From Betaproteobacteria bacterium (GTDB lineage Bacteria > Pseudomonadota > Gammaproteobacteria > Burkholderiales > Casimicrobiaceae): DNA of 64,000 bases. Shown here in pieces: positions 1 to 7,705 of the stretch; the first letter of the stretch is position 1, and each line of letters opens with the position of its first letter. Made by a program: the position numbers and the translations under genes. The stretch covers positions 1-64,000 of the forward strand of contig READ01000018.1 of the NCBI GenBank assembly GCA_004293675.1. The letters run 5' to 3'. The notes below the pieces were generated by a model. That model had not been told where the DNA came from. It saw nothing but the letters and a program-made list of their open reading frames with translations, and made no database searches.

Positions 1-97
1 CCCGGGGGGGAGGGTTGGGGAGAGGGTCTTCGCATTGCGCCGATCCACATCATTCCAAGTCCCTCACCCCAACCCTCTCCCCCAGGGAGAGGGAGCC
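1..97. repeat. GC-rich REP-like doublet, copy 1
   Basis: Two inverted copies of a G-run/C-run motif (roughly GGGGGAGGGTTGGGGAGAGGG and its complement) lie at about 1-27 and 61-97, separated by some 33 bases. The same motif recurs at about 4459-4567, 12761-12920, 15732-15844 and 56702-56740. Most copies are inverted pairs, which is the arrangement of REP doublets (REPINs) that can fold into a hairpin. It may start outside the window. Confidence 0.75.
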
Positions 98-293
98 AAA
101 CCGGTCACCACCCTGTTTCTCAAAAACGCCTTTTGACCCAGTGGCAAATATCCTACTCAGGGCCAACGGTATTCGTCGAGCACTAGCTGCATCGGCTAGC
201 TCACCCGATTGATTGCGCAGCATGACTCACGAATTTGGAAATCACAATTTGTCTGGCGTACGCGCCGATTCATTCGGCGAACACTTCAAAGCC
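98..293. other. Non-coding stretch before the first gene
   Basis: No credible gene is seen between the left REP-like doublet and the AT-rich element at 294. The short frames here lack family resemblance. The stretch becomes AT-rich towards 290. Confidence 0.5.
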
Positions 294-409
294 AGCTTTT
301 CATGGCTATACCCGATGAAATAAGGGATAAAAGTATCAAAAGTAACTATTTGAATGTTTATAAAAATCACGTTTAGGCCATATTTTTATTGGCATTAGTG
401 AATAAAGCT
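294..409. repeat. 116-bp AT-rich inverted-end element, copy A
   Basis: The left end reads AGCTTTT, 9 bases, ACC, 10 bases, AGG. The right end, read on the minus strand from 409, is AGCTTTA, 9 bases, GCC, 10 bases, TGG. The span is exactly 116 bp, as in five other copies in this window. The outer right flank (minus strand) is AATCCT, shared with copies B and E. The centre is AT-rich and not conserved. The family is unknown to me. Confidence 0.75.
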
Positions 410-549
410 AGGATTGATTCGAACGAAGCTAAGCGCTCCAACAAATTAGCGCCCGAACGGCTACCGCACCACCGAATCGCCGATATCCCCACGAAATCCT
501 CTGCCTATAATCTTTCAAAACGTTTCGTGAATTTATTCGGGGATTTCGC

Positions 550-2019
550 ATGCTCATCACCTCCATCATCGTCTACATGGCCATCACGATTGGCATTGGT
601 TTGTGGGCGGCTAGAAACGTTCACAGCTCCAAGGACTATTTGGTCGCCGGAAGATCGTTGCCGCTCTATGTCAACACCGCGACCGTGTTTGCGACTTGGT
701 TCGGCGCGGAAACGGTGCTCTCGATTTCGGCGACGTTTGCTCGCGATGGTTTGAATGGCATTCCCGGCGATCCGTTCGGTGCGTCGGCGTGTTTGGTGAT
801 CGCGGCGATCTTGTTTGCGCGCACGTTTTATCGAATGAATTTGCTGACGCTGGGTGACTTTTATCGCAAGCGCTATGACTCTCGAATTGAGGTGCTCACG
901 AGCCTTTGCGTCACGGTGAGTTACCTGGGTTGGACGAGCGCGCAGCTCACCGCGTTGGGATTAGTGATTTGGATTTTGTCGGCCGGTTCGCTCACGCTGA
1001 CGCAGGGCATTTTGATCGGCGCAGCGATCGTGCTCATTTACACGATTTTTGGCGGCATGTGGTCGATTGCGTTCACCGACATGCTGCAAACGGTGGTCAT
1101 CGTCATCGGTTTGCTGATCGTCGCGTACTACCTGGGTGACTTAGCGGGTGGCGCGGGCAAGGTCATCGCGCAAGCGCAAGCTGATGGCAAACTCAATTTC
1201 TGGCCCAGCGGCGACAAAGGTGGTTTGGCCGATTGGCTCACCTTCATCGCAGCGTTTATCACCATCGCGCTGGGCTCGATTCCGCAGCAGGATGTGTTTC
1301 AACGCATGACCAGCGCAAAGGACGAAAAGACGGCTGTGCGTGGCACGATTCTGGGCGCATCCGGTTACTTCGTGATGGCCTTTGTTCCGATGTTTATCGC
1401 GTACGCAGCGTTGATGATTGATCCGAATCTGCGCGAGCTGTTTAAGAGCGAAGACGCGCGCGAAATTCAGCGCATCTTGCCCGACATCATCCTCAACAAA
1501 ACGCCGCTCTACATTCAAATTTTGTTCTTTGGCGCGCTGCTCTCGGCGATCATGTCAACAGCGAGCGGAACGCTTTTGGCCCCAACCGCCATCTTTACCA
1601 ACAACGTCATGAAACCTTTCATGGGGCACATGAGCGACGCGCAGTTGCTGAAAACTGTTCGCGTGGTATTGGTGATTTTCTGCGGTGCGGCGCTCGTCTT
1701 TGCCGTGAATTCAAAGAGCACGATGTACGAGATGGTGCAAAACGCGTACAAGGTCACACTCGCGGGCGCGTTCGTGCCGCTAGCGTTTGGCGTGTACTGG
1801 AAAAAAGCCAACAACGCAGGCGCTGCCGCATCGATTTTCGCGGGGCTTGGCGTGTGGATTTCGGCTGAGCTAAAACTGTTTCCCACGGTGATTGCAGGTG
1901 CCGAGGTGCCGCCGCAACTCTACGGACTGGCGGCAGCCATCATTGCCATGATTGCGGTGAGCCTCGCTACCCACGGTCGCAGCCCTTCGCACCACAGCGC
2001 CATTCACGGCAGCCACTAA
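550..2019 (+). CDS. Sodium:solute symporter (SSS) family transporter
   Basis: A 489-residue polytopic inner-membrane protein with about 13 hydrophobic segments. It begins with the short N-terminal helix typical of the SSS family and carries the SSS-like stretches KDYLVAGRSLP (about residues 29-39) and FATWFGAETVLS (about 47-58). The family couples uptake of solutes (sugars, amino acids, carboxylates, vitamins) to Na+. The substrate cannot be read from sequence. The ATG at 550 is preceded by a weak purine-rich stretch (GGGGA). It stands alone on the plus strand, 226 bp before the riboswitch-controlled receptor gene. The C-terminus is His-rich (residues ~480-489), which is unremarkable. Confidence 0.85.
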   Translation: MLITSIIVYMAITIGIGLWAARNVHSSKDYLVAGRSLPLYVNTATVFATWFGAETVLSISATFARDGLNGIPGDPFGASACLVIAAILFARTFYRMNLLTLGDFYRKRYDSRIEVLTSLCVTVSYLGWTSAQLTALGLVIWILSAGSLTLTQGILIGAAIVLIYTIFGGMWSIAFTDMLQTVVIVIGLLIVAYYLGDLAGGAGKVIAQAQADGKLNFWPSGDKGGLADWLTFIAAFITIALGSIPQQDVFQRMTSAKDEKTAVRGTILGASGYFVMAFVPMFIAYAALMIDPNLRELFKSEDAREIQRILPDIILNKTPLYIQILFFGALLSAIMSTASGTLLAPTAIFTNNVMKPFMGHMSDAQLLKTVRVVLVIFCGAALVFAVNSKSTMYEMVQNAYKVTLAGAFVPLAFGVYWKKANNAGAAASIFAGLGVWISAELKLFPTVIAGAEVPPQLYGLAAAIIAMIAVSLATHGRSPSHHSAIHGSH

Positions 2020-2085
2020 AGAGCGGTTACAGGCGTAAAATCAGCGTTGTGGTGGTTTATGCCGCCACAACCAACAACGCTAGGG

Positions 2086-2165
2086 GTGCTGATTTCGCGC
2101 AAGCGAATTCGGCTGAGATGAAACCCTAGAACTTGATCAAGATAATACTTGCGCAGGGAAGCGTT
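2086..2165 (+). promoter_or_regulatory. TPP (thiamine pyrophosphate) riboswitch, THI element
   Basis: The conserved THI-box blocks occur in order with correct spacing: GGGGTGCT, GGCTGAGA, ACCCTAGAACTTGATC, ATAATACT and GCGCAGGGAA. The closing P1 helix pairs AACGCT (2086-2091) with AGCGTT (2160-2165). This is the standard aptamer for thiamine pyrophosphate. It lies 80 bases upstream of the TonB-dependent receptor start at 2246. The receptor, PnuT and kinase genes are therefore predicted to be turned down when thiamine is plentiful. Confidence 0.93.
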
Positions 2166-2240
2166 GTGGAAATGCTTCGCTTCCATTGCGTTTTGCATGG
2201 CGTCGTCTTTCTGCATCAACCCTGCCGTCGAACGAAAGGT
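2157..2240 (+). promoter_or_regulatory. Candidate riboswitch expression platform
   Basis: GGAAGCG (2157-2163), which includes the 3' strand of P1, can pair instead with CGCTTCC (2178-2184). Further on, CTTTC (2207-2211) could pair with GAAAG (2234-2238), part of the likely ribosome-binding site. No U-tract terminator is visible, so control is probably of translation initiation. The pairings are seen by eye. The switching order is inference. Confidence 0.5.
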
Positions 2241-2245
2241 TTTCG

Positions 2246-4423
2246 ATGGCACACACTGAAACGTCACTCTCTATCGCCGTGGCTTTGGCAACGGCGACAC
2301 TCGCGGTAAACGCCGCATCCCAAACCACACCCACTACCGAGCGAACCGAACCGATCACCGTGAGCGCCAAATCCGCTCCTGTGCTCGACATAGACAACGC
2401 AGAGGTCGGTGGTTTTGGCGCGCCCATCTCCAAAACGCCGCAGAGCATTGCCGTAGTTGGCAGTGACCTGATTACGGCGACAGCGAGCCAGTCGCTTTCA
2501 CAAGTGCTCAAGCTCGATGCATCGTTGACTGACAGCTACAACACAACAGGTTTCATCGAAAGCCTGTCAGTGCGCGGATTCCTACTCACCAACGAAAACA
2601 ACTTTCGGCGCAACGGACTGGCCACGTCAAACTACGCACCCATTGCCCTCGAAAACATCGAACGCATCGAGGTACTCAAAGGAGTCGCTGGGCTGCAATC
2701 GGGCGTGTCAGCGCCCGGCGGATTGGTGAACTACGTGACTAAAACGCCACTGCGCGACGCCTTCAGCACGGTGATGCTAGGCGTCGACCAACGCGGTGGT
2801 GTCAAAACTCATATCGATCTCAATCGCACCTTCAACGGTTTGGGCGTTCGCGTTAACGCCGCGAGTGAGCAAATGCACTCCCACGCTGATCGCGCCGATG
2901 GCCGTCGAACATTCGTGAGCGCTGCCTTGGCCGTCGCCTTGAACGAGCGGACTTCGGTGTCATTAAACGCAGAGCATCATGAGCGACGTCAGCCGTCAGT
3001 GCCGGGTGTGGGTTTGCTTGACAGCGATGGGGATGGCGTTGGTGAGACGCTACCGGGGCGCATCAATCCGAGTCTAAACCTCAATAATCAATCATGGTCA
3101 TTGCCATTCGAGGCGAAGACTTCCACGGCGCAGCTCACGCTCAATCATCGACTCAACAACGACTGGTCCGCGCGCATCAGCGCCAACACGCAACGCTCCA
3201 AGATCAACGATCGAATCGCGTTTCCCGATGGCTGCGGCAACGCTGCAACGTATGTTTATCCGGGACTTTGCGCCAATGGTGACGTGGACATTTACGACTA
3301 CCGCAGTGACGACGAACAGCGAGCGCTTTCAAGTTGGGATGCCCAGCTCAACGGACGTGTGACGACGGGCGGGATTGAACACACGCTGCGATTGGGTGCC
3401 AGCGGCCGCAAAATAACACTCGATGCGTCGCCACGTCAGGCCTATAACTACGTCGGTAGCAGTAACATTTTTCTACCTACGTCATTGCCCAGCAATGGCG
3501 AAGCGCTTGATTTAAACACTGACAATCGCGAACGCACGACCGAGCTCTACGCCTCGGTTCATTCAAAGATCAACGCACGATGGCTAAGCTTTGCAGGCAT
3601 TCGCACATCAAAGCTCTCGCGCGGCAGCGAGCGCAGCGACGGCTCCAGAGCGACGAGTATCGAGCAAACGGTCAGCACGCCGTGGATCGGCTCGTCGTAC
3701 GCCGTGAGCGACGACACAACGCTGTACGCCAACTGGGGGCAAGGTGTGGAACTAGACGTGGTGCCCAACCGCAGCAGTCGCTTTGTGAACTTCGGCGAAG
3801 CGCTGCCAGCACTCAAGAGCAAGCAAGTCGAGTTGGGTGCTAAGTGGCAGGTCAACCCGCGACTACTGGCCACCGCAGCACTCTTCGAAATCAACAAGCC
3901 CTTTGCCGATGACCTGCGTCAAGCCGATGGCCGCTCGCTTCGAGTCGCGGGCGCCAAGACCGCACGCCACCGAGGCGCCGAGTTCACCGCCGCCGGACGC
4001 ATCAATGACGCGCTCTCGCTTCAAGCCAGTCTGATGGCGCTTGACGCCACCTTCACTCGCGCTGTTGATCCAACGCTGGTAGGCACGCGCGTCACCAACG
4101 TGCCGCGACTCAAAGCATCGTTGTTTGCCGACTACAAAGTGACTGCGCTTCGTGGGCTATCGCTCAACTCACTGCTCACCACCGAGCGTGGAAAAAACGT
4201 AAACGCCGACGGCAGCACACGTCTACCCAGCGCATGGCAGCTTGACGCTGGCCTGTCATATCAACGCACTGTTTGGAACAAAGCCAGCACGTGGCGAATC
4301 AACGTAGAAAATCTCAGCAACCGAATCTACTGGCGCGAAGCGCCCACTCAATCGTGGGGCGGCGTGTATCTGTTTCCCTCAACACCGCGCACGGTTCGCG
4401 CGAGCGTTCTGATTGACTTTTAA
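2246..4423 (+). CDS. TonB-dependent outer-membrane receptor, probably for thiamine
   Basis: About 725 residues. A signal peptide (residues 1 to ~26, ending in an AASQ-like site) is followed by a TonB-box-like EPITVSA. A plug domain follows (KTPQSIAVVG, near 70; the ERIEVLKGVAGLQ-type plug end near 150), then a long beta-barrel ending in the outer-membrane signature phenylalanine (VLIDF). The family imports siderophores and vitamins using TonB energy. The THI riboswitch upstream and PnuT downstream argue for a thiamine compound rather than iron. The ATG at 2246 is chosen because GAAAGG lies 7 bases before it and a signal peptide follows. An in-frame ATG at 2186 would put a non-signal extension in front. 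Confidence 0.88.
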   Translation: MAHTETSLSIAVALATATLAVNAASQTTPTTERTEPITVSAKSAPVLDIDNAEVGGFGAPISKTPQSIAVVGSDLITATASQSLSQVLKLDASLTDSYNTTGFIESLSVRGFLLTNENNFRRNGLATSNYAPIALENIERIEVLKGVAGLQSGVSAPGGLVNYVTKTPLRDAFSTVMLGVDQRGGVKTHIDLNRTFNGLGVRVNAASEQMHSHADRADGRRTFVSAALAVALNERTSVSLNAEHHERRQPSVPGVGLLDSDGDGVGETLPGRINPSLNLNNQSWSLPFEAKTSTAQLTLNHRLNNDWSARISANTQRSKINDRIAFPDGCGNAATYVYPGLCANGDVDIYDYRSDDEQRALSSWDAQLNGRVTTGGIEHTLRLGASGRKITLDASPRQAYNYVGSSNIFLPTSLPSNGEALDLNTDNRERTTELYASVHSKINARWLSFAGIRTSKLSRGSERSDGSRATSIEQTVSTPWIGSSYAVSDDTTLYANWGQGVELDVVPNRSSRFVNFGEALPALKSKQVELGAKWQVNPRLLATAALFEINKPFADDLRQADGRSLRVAGAKTARHRGAEFTAAGRINDALSLQASLMALDATFTRAVDPTLVGTRVTNVPRLKASLFADYKVTALRGLSLNSLLTTERGKNVNADGSTRLPSAWQLDAGLSYQRTVWNKASTWRINVENLSNRIYWREAPTQSWGGVYLFPSTPRTVRASVLIDF

Positions 4424-4458
4424 GTTGAAGACGGCGTTGCAAACGAGCGGCAGCCGCC

Positions 4459-4567
4459 TCACCCCGGGGGGGGGGTTGGGGAGAGGGTGTACGCTGCTCG
4501 AACCCTAACGACGGGAGCGCCGAAACGCCCTCCCTCTCCCCCGCCCTCCCCCCCAGGGGGAGGGAGT
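4459..4567. repeat. GC-rich REP-like doublet, copy 2
   Basis: A G-run with TTGGGGAGAGGG (about 4459-4487) and its inverted counterpart (about 4529-4567) lie between the receptor gene and pnuT, inside the presumed operon. They belong to the same family as the copy at 1-97. A hairpin here could attenuate or stabilise the downstream message. Confidence 0.75.
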
Positions 4568-4604
4568 CAGACGCGACTTGCGCCGTATAACCGTTTAGCA
4601 GCTC

Positions 4605-5213
4605 ATGCTTAGTATTGCATTTACCCTTCTCGGCACGCCCGTAACCTGGCTGGAGCTCATTGCATTCTGGTTGGCCATTGCCAACATCGTTTGCAATGTG
4701 CGCGAACTGCACTGGGCGTGGCCGCTGACCATGGTGGCCAGCTTGCTTTATGCGTGGCTGTTTTATGTGAGCAAGCTCTACGGTGAAACGGGTGTGAATC
4801 TGTTTTTCGCTGCAACCGCGATCTGGGGATGGTGGCAGTGGGTGTTCGCCAAACGCGGCGCGCAGCACGAATCGCTTCAGGTCATTGCGTTGGGCTCGCG
4901 GGGGCGCATTTACGCCATTGCCGCGTGGCTCGTGTTGTGGATGGTGTTGGCGCAGCTCCTCTCCAAATTCACCGATACTGATGTTGCTTGGGCCGATGCG
5001 TTTGTGACGTCGGGCAGCGTGGTCGGCACCGTGCTCTTGGGCCGAAAATACGTTGAAAATTGGCTCGTGTGGTTGGTAGTTAACGCTGCGAGCGTCGCCC
5101 TCTTCATCCACAAAAATCTACTGCTCACCGCACTACTCTACATCCTATTTTTTGTGATGGCGGCGTGGGGTTGGCGCGCTTGGAATGTGAAACTTCGGCA
5201 GCGCGCGGTATGA
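4605..5213 (+). CDS. pnuT: PnuC-family transporter, predicted thiamine transporter PnuT
   Basis: A 202-residue membrane protein with about seven hydrophobic helices and the Trp-rich PnuC signature (GWWQW near residue 75; the NWLVWLVVNAASVALF helix near 150). PnuC proteins move nicotinamide riboside by facilitated diffusion. The PnuT branch carries thiamine and is recognised by THI-riboswitch control, which is the situation here. Its stop overlaps the ATG of the kinase gene (ATGA at 5210-5213). That fits metabolic trapping, where a kinase pulls the vitamin in by phosphorylation. The family is clear; the substrate is inferred from context. Confidence 0.88.
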   Translation: MLSIAFTLLGTPVTWLELIAFWLAIANIVCNVRELHWAWPLTMVASLLYAWLFYVSKLYGETGVNLFFAATAIWGWWQWVFAKRGAQHESLQVIALGSRGRIYAIAAWLVLWMVLAQLLSKFTDTDVAWADAFVTSGSVVGTVLLGRKYVENWLVWLVVNAASVALFIHKNLLLTALLYILFFVMAAWGWRAWNVKLRQRAV

Positions 5214-5800
5214 CTTTGGGTGCGAAAAGCGTTCGCTTGATTGCAGTCGTGGGTGCTGAAAGCACGGGAAAAACCACCTTGACTGAAACGCTAGCGCAGC
5301 ATTTTGACGGTGAAATCGTTCCTGAATATTTGCGTGAATTTTGCGAGATTCAGCAGCGCACGCCCACACTCATCGAGCAATCGCTGATCGTCGCTACGCA
5401 GCTCACCCACGAAGCCAACGCGCTGGATCGCGCAGCGAAATCGGGCGCTGCATGGGTCATTTGTGACACCGCACCGCTGCAAACGGCGGTGTACAGTGAG
5501 TTTGTATTCGACGACACGTCGCTGTACCCGCAAGCGCTTGCCGCGCATCGTCGCTATAGCCACACACTACTGCTGCTACCCGACATCGGTTGGCAAGCCG
5601 ATGGTTTGCAGCGTGACGGCGCTCAGGTACAGCAACCGGTGACCGAGCTGCTACGTGCTCAATTGATTGCGGCAGAGCTGCCATTTACTGAAGTGGGCGG
5701 CGCGGGGCTGTCGCGGGTCAATGCAGCCATTGATGCTTTGTCGTCTCGCCGCACGCGGGAGCCCCTTGATTCGACCGATACTGGTGCAAAATCCCGTTGA
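5210..5800 (+). CDS. NadR-like P-loop kinase, candidate thiamine kinase
   Basis: About 196 residues. A Walker A motif GAESTGKTTL sits near residue 15, and VPEYLREF (near 40) recalls the substrate loop of the NadR ribosylnicotinamide kinase domain. It lacks the NadR adenylyltransferase and repressor parts. In NAD salvage this kinase traps nicotinamide riboside taken up by PnuC. Here it is coupled to a THI-controlled PnuT, so the likelier substrate is thiamine (giving thiamine monophosphate), but that is inference. The start at 5210 gives the ATGA overlap with pnuT; the upstream in-frame start inside pnuT is not needed. It ends overlapping the next gene (TGATG). Confidence 0.8.
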   Translation: MTLGAKSVRLIAVVGAESTGKTTLTETLAQHFDGEIVPEYLREFCEIQQRTPTLIEQSLIVATQLTHEANALDRAAKSGAAWVICDTAPLQTAVYSEFVFDDTSLYPQALAAHRRYSHTLLLLPDIGWQADGLQRDGAQVQQPVTELLRAQLIAAELPFTEVGGAGLSRVNAAIDALSSRRTREPLDSTDTGAKSR

Positions 5801-6282
5801 TGGAAGCATGGCTCGGCTCGCTGCTCGCAGCGCTCTCTCTACCCAAATTCGGCCTGTCGACGGTGTTTATCGTGGCGTTGATATCCGCCACGCTGCTACC
5901 GATGGGCTCGGAGCCGGCAGTGTTCGGCTTGGTCAAGCTCAATCCCGAATTGTTTTGGCCCGCAATACTGGTGGCCACGGTCGGCAACGCACTCGGCGGG
6001 GCCATCAACTGGTGGTTGGGTTTCGGAGCCAAGCGCGCCTATGACGGCCTCAAACAATCGTCAACGCAGTCGAGAGCGCTGAGTTGGTTGCAGCGCCTTG
6101 GACCCAAGGCGTGTTTCTTTGCGTTTTTACCGATTATTGGCGACCCGCTCACCACCGTTGCGGGCTGGCTACGATTGCCGTTTTGGCCTTGCTTTTTGTA
6201 CGGTGCCGCCGGAAAGTTTTGTCGCTACGTCACGATGACCGCCGGAGCGCTGTGGCTCTGGCCGGGGCAATTGACTTTGTAG
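5800..6282 (+). CDS. YqaA-type (DedA/VTT-like) membrane protein
   Basis: About 160 residues. It has the YqaA signature GNALGGAINWWLG near residues 64-76, preceded by an N-terminal amphipathic/hydrophobic helix and SATLLPMGSEP. The final part (FLPIIGDPLTTVAGWLRLPFW) is the typical re-entrant loop of the VTT/DedA superfamily, whose members act in membrane lipid homeostasis. The start ATG overlaps the stop of the kinase gene, so it is translated as the last gene of the thiamine operon. A role in thiamine metabolism is not implied. A TTG one codon earlier (5797) is the alternative start. Confidence 0.82.
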   Translation: MEAWLGSLLAALSLPKFGLSTVFIVALISATLLPMGSEPAVFGLVKLNPELFWPAILVATVGNALGGAINWWLGFGAKRAYDGLKQSSTQSRALSWLQRLGPKACFFAFLPIIGDPLTTVAGWLRLPFWPCFLYGAAGKFCRYVTMTAGALWLWPGQLTL

Positions 6283-6309
6283 ACGTCGCTTCGCGATGCG
6301 GCGCGTTGT

Positions 6310-6837
6310 TTACTTCGTGCTGACTTCGAGCAAATCCGAATCGGCTTTGGCGGCGCAATCGCCCACATACACTGCGTTCATCGATTGTTTGATTTGCTCC
6401 ACGCCCGAAACCGCCGGGGTATAAACGCTTTTGAGCTCAACATCGAAACGCTTGCTGCTGACGCGGCCTTCGCCTTTGCCCGCCAACGTTTGGCCCTGAT
6501 CGCAAGCGTAGACAAAGCGCACCGAATCAGCCTTGCCGTCGGCAGCTCGCTCTCGCGCAAAATCACTCGTTGGGCATCGCGCTTGGCTCGACGCCAACGT
6601 TTGTAAACCAAACGCACGGCCGCTTTGAAAGTCAGCCGCACGCAAACACGCTTTAAACGATACCGTGGGGAAATTCACGCGCATATCAGCGGGAATGCCC
6701 GCGCCGTCTGTAGCGATTGTGTATTTCCACTCGCCGGGGGTTTGCGCCAACGTGGCGACGGACAACCCAGCGGCGCCCACAAGCAGCGTCGCGCTAACGA
6801 GCGATTTGAGGGCGGGGCTAACAATCACGCGCAGCAA
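6310..6837 (-). CDS. DUF3617-family secreted protein
   Basis: About 175 residues with an N-terminal hydrophobic signal peptide (to about residue 32, LATLAQTPG). The body matches the DUF3617 pattern: PGEWKYTI at the start of the domain, a Cys in FKACLRAADF, CPTSDF and FVYACDQG, and a terminal VGDCA. The four cysteines could form two disulfides in the periplasm. Its function is unknown. It begins with TTG immediately after the stop of the upstream paralogue at 6838; a GTG three codons later is the alternative. It is a tandem duplicate of the next gene, with low identity. Confidence 0.75.
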   Translation of the reverse strand: MLRVIVSPALKSLVSATLLVGAAGLSVATLAQTPGEWKYTIATDGAGIPADMRVNFPTVSFKACLRAADFQSGRAFGLQTLASSQARCPTSDFARERAADGKADSVRFVYACDQGQTLAGKGEGRVSSKRFDVELKSVYTPAVSGVEQIKQSMNAVYVGDCAAKADSDLLEVSTK

Positions 6838-7293
6838 TTAGCAACCACCCAAACGCTTGGCGCTCATCGACATATTCATCTTGCCACCCATTTCTTTAGC
6901 GGCGCCACCGGTCATGGTCATTTTGGCGTCCATTTGCGTGGCAGTTGCGGTCATGTCGTAGGTCATGACCATCGGCTCGGGCATGCTTTTGCCAGAACAC
7001 GTCGCTACGAATTGGTACCGGTTGCCGGTTTGCCTCACGTTGGTGTATTTGCAGTCCATGCCGGCATCTTTTTGCGCGTTCAGGTTGCGGCCTTCGTCAA
7101 TGTCTTTTTGCGTCACGCATTGCTCAAAACTCATCGGAATGCTGCCAATGCCCGGAATTTCGGTGCGTGTGCTGTAGCTCCATTTGCCCGGCGAGGTGTC
7201 GAGCTTCGGCAGCTGCGCCGATGCAGGGCTAGACACTGCAGTCGCCCCGAGTGCGGCAGCGGCAAGAACAATGGTAAGGATGTAGCGTTTCAT
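6838..7293 (-). CDS. DUF3617-family secreted protein, paralogue
   Basis: A 151-residue protein with a signal peptide cut near ASA-QL (about 27). The DUF3617 domain follows: SPGKWSYSTRTEIPGIG, FEQCVTQKDID, MDCKYTNV and VATCSGKSM. The tail is Met-rich (DAKMTMTGG, GKMNMSMSAKR) and ends GGC. Family members are exported proteins of unknown function, common in Proteobacteria. It is first of a two-gene minus-strand operon, with only the stop codon between it and its paralogue. ATG at 7293 is preceded by TGGAA. Confidence 0.8.
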   Translation of the reverse strand: MKRYILTIVLAAAALGATAVSSPASAQLPKLDTSPGKWSYSTRTEIPGIGSIPMSFEQCVTQKDIDEGRNLNAQKDAGMDCKYTNVRQTGNRYQFVATCSGKSMPEPMVMTYDMTATATQMDAKMTMTGGAAKEMGGKMNMSMSAKRLGGC

Positions 7294-7374
7294 TATTAAT
7301 GTTCCAGAAAAAAAGTGATCGAGTCGTAAAACGGTTCGAAGCGTGAGTCGTTGATCGTTTGGTTTGGGTTCAAT

Positions 7375-7428
7375 GCCACGCCCCTTGGCAAAGCCACGCC
7401 CCTTGGCAAAGCCACGCCCCTTAGCAAA
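7375..7428. repeat. Three tandem 18-bp repeats
   Basis: GCCACGCCCCTTGGCAAA is repeated at 7375-7392, 7393-7410 and 7411-7428; the third copy has one change (TTAGC). It lies upstream of the DUF3617 pair. Copy-number change by slippage is plausible. No known binding site is recognised. Confidence 0.9.
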
Positions 7429-7585
7429 GACGTTGGCGGCTTATTTTTCGCGCCAGTGGACTGCATTTTCCAATCGTTGCGCCCATCTTAGTGCCGAAGC
7501 GATCTGTCGTCGAGACACTAACGCAGATTAAACGGCAATCGCCGACGCGACGGGTCTCAAATCTAAAAAAACATACATAAAAACA
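7429..7585. other. Non-coding gap between tandem repeats and element B
   Basis: With 7294-7374 this is the gene-free space between rlhA and the DUF3617 pair. Apart from the 18-bp repeats and the 116-bp element B, I see no gene or clear signal. Confidence 0.4.
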
Positions 7586-7701
7586 AACTTTCTCTATCAA
7601 CGCCATACGAACTATGGGCAGTAGTATAAAAAATTGCTTTTTCAGAATGGCTATAAAATTAAATGAAAGTCTTATTTCAAAAGGCATACCGCGATAAAGT
7701 T
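7586..7701. repeat. 116-bp AT-rich inverted-end element, copy B
   Basis: Left end: AACTTTC, 9 bases, GCC, 10 bases, TGG. Right end on the minus strand: AACTTTA, 9 bases, GCC, 10 bases, AGA. Length is 116 bp. The right end is 4 bases from the stop codon of rlhA (7706-7708), so it sits in the 3' untranslated region of that gene. Confidence 0.75.
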
Positions 7702-7705
7702 AGGA

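Noticed and set aside
3559-3897. Several 60-130 codon frames opposite the TonB receptor, maeB and liv genes.
   Set aside because: They mirror the codon bias of the sense gene, lack ribosome-binding sites and show no family motifs.
4314-5111. Long open frame on the minus strand across the end of the receptor gene and pnuT.
   Set aside because: It is antisense to two well-supported genes, passes through a REP-like doublet and resembles no family.
7375-7428. Tandem repeats as a CRISPR array.
   Set aside because: Units are contiguous with no spacers and no cas genes are present.
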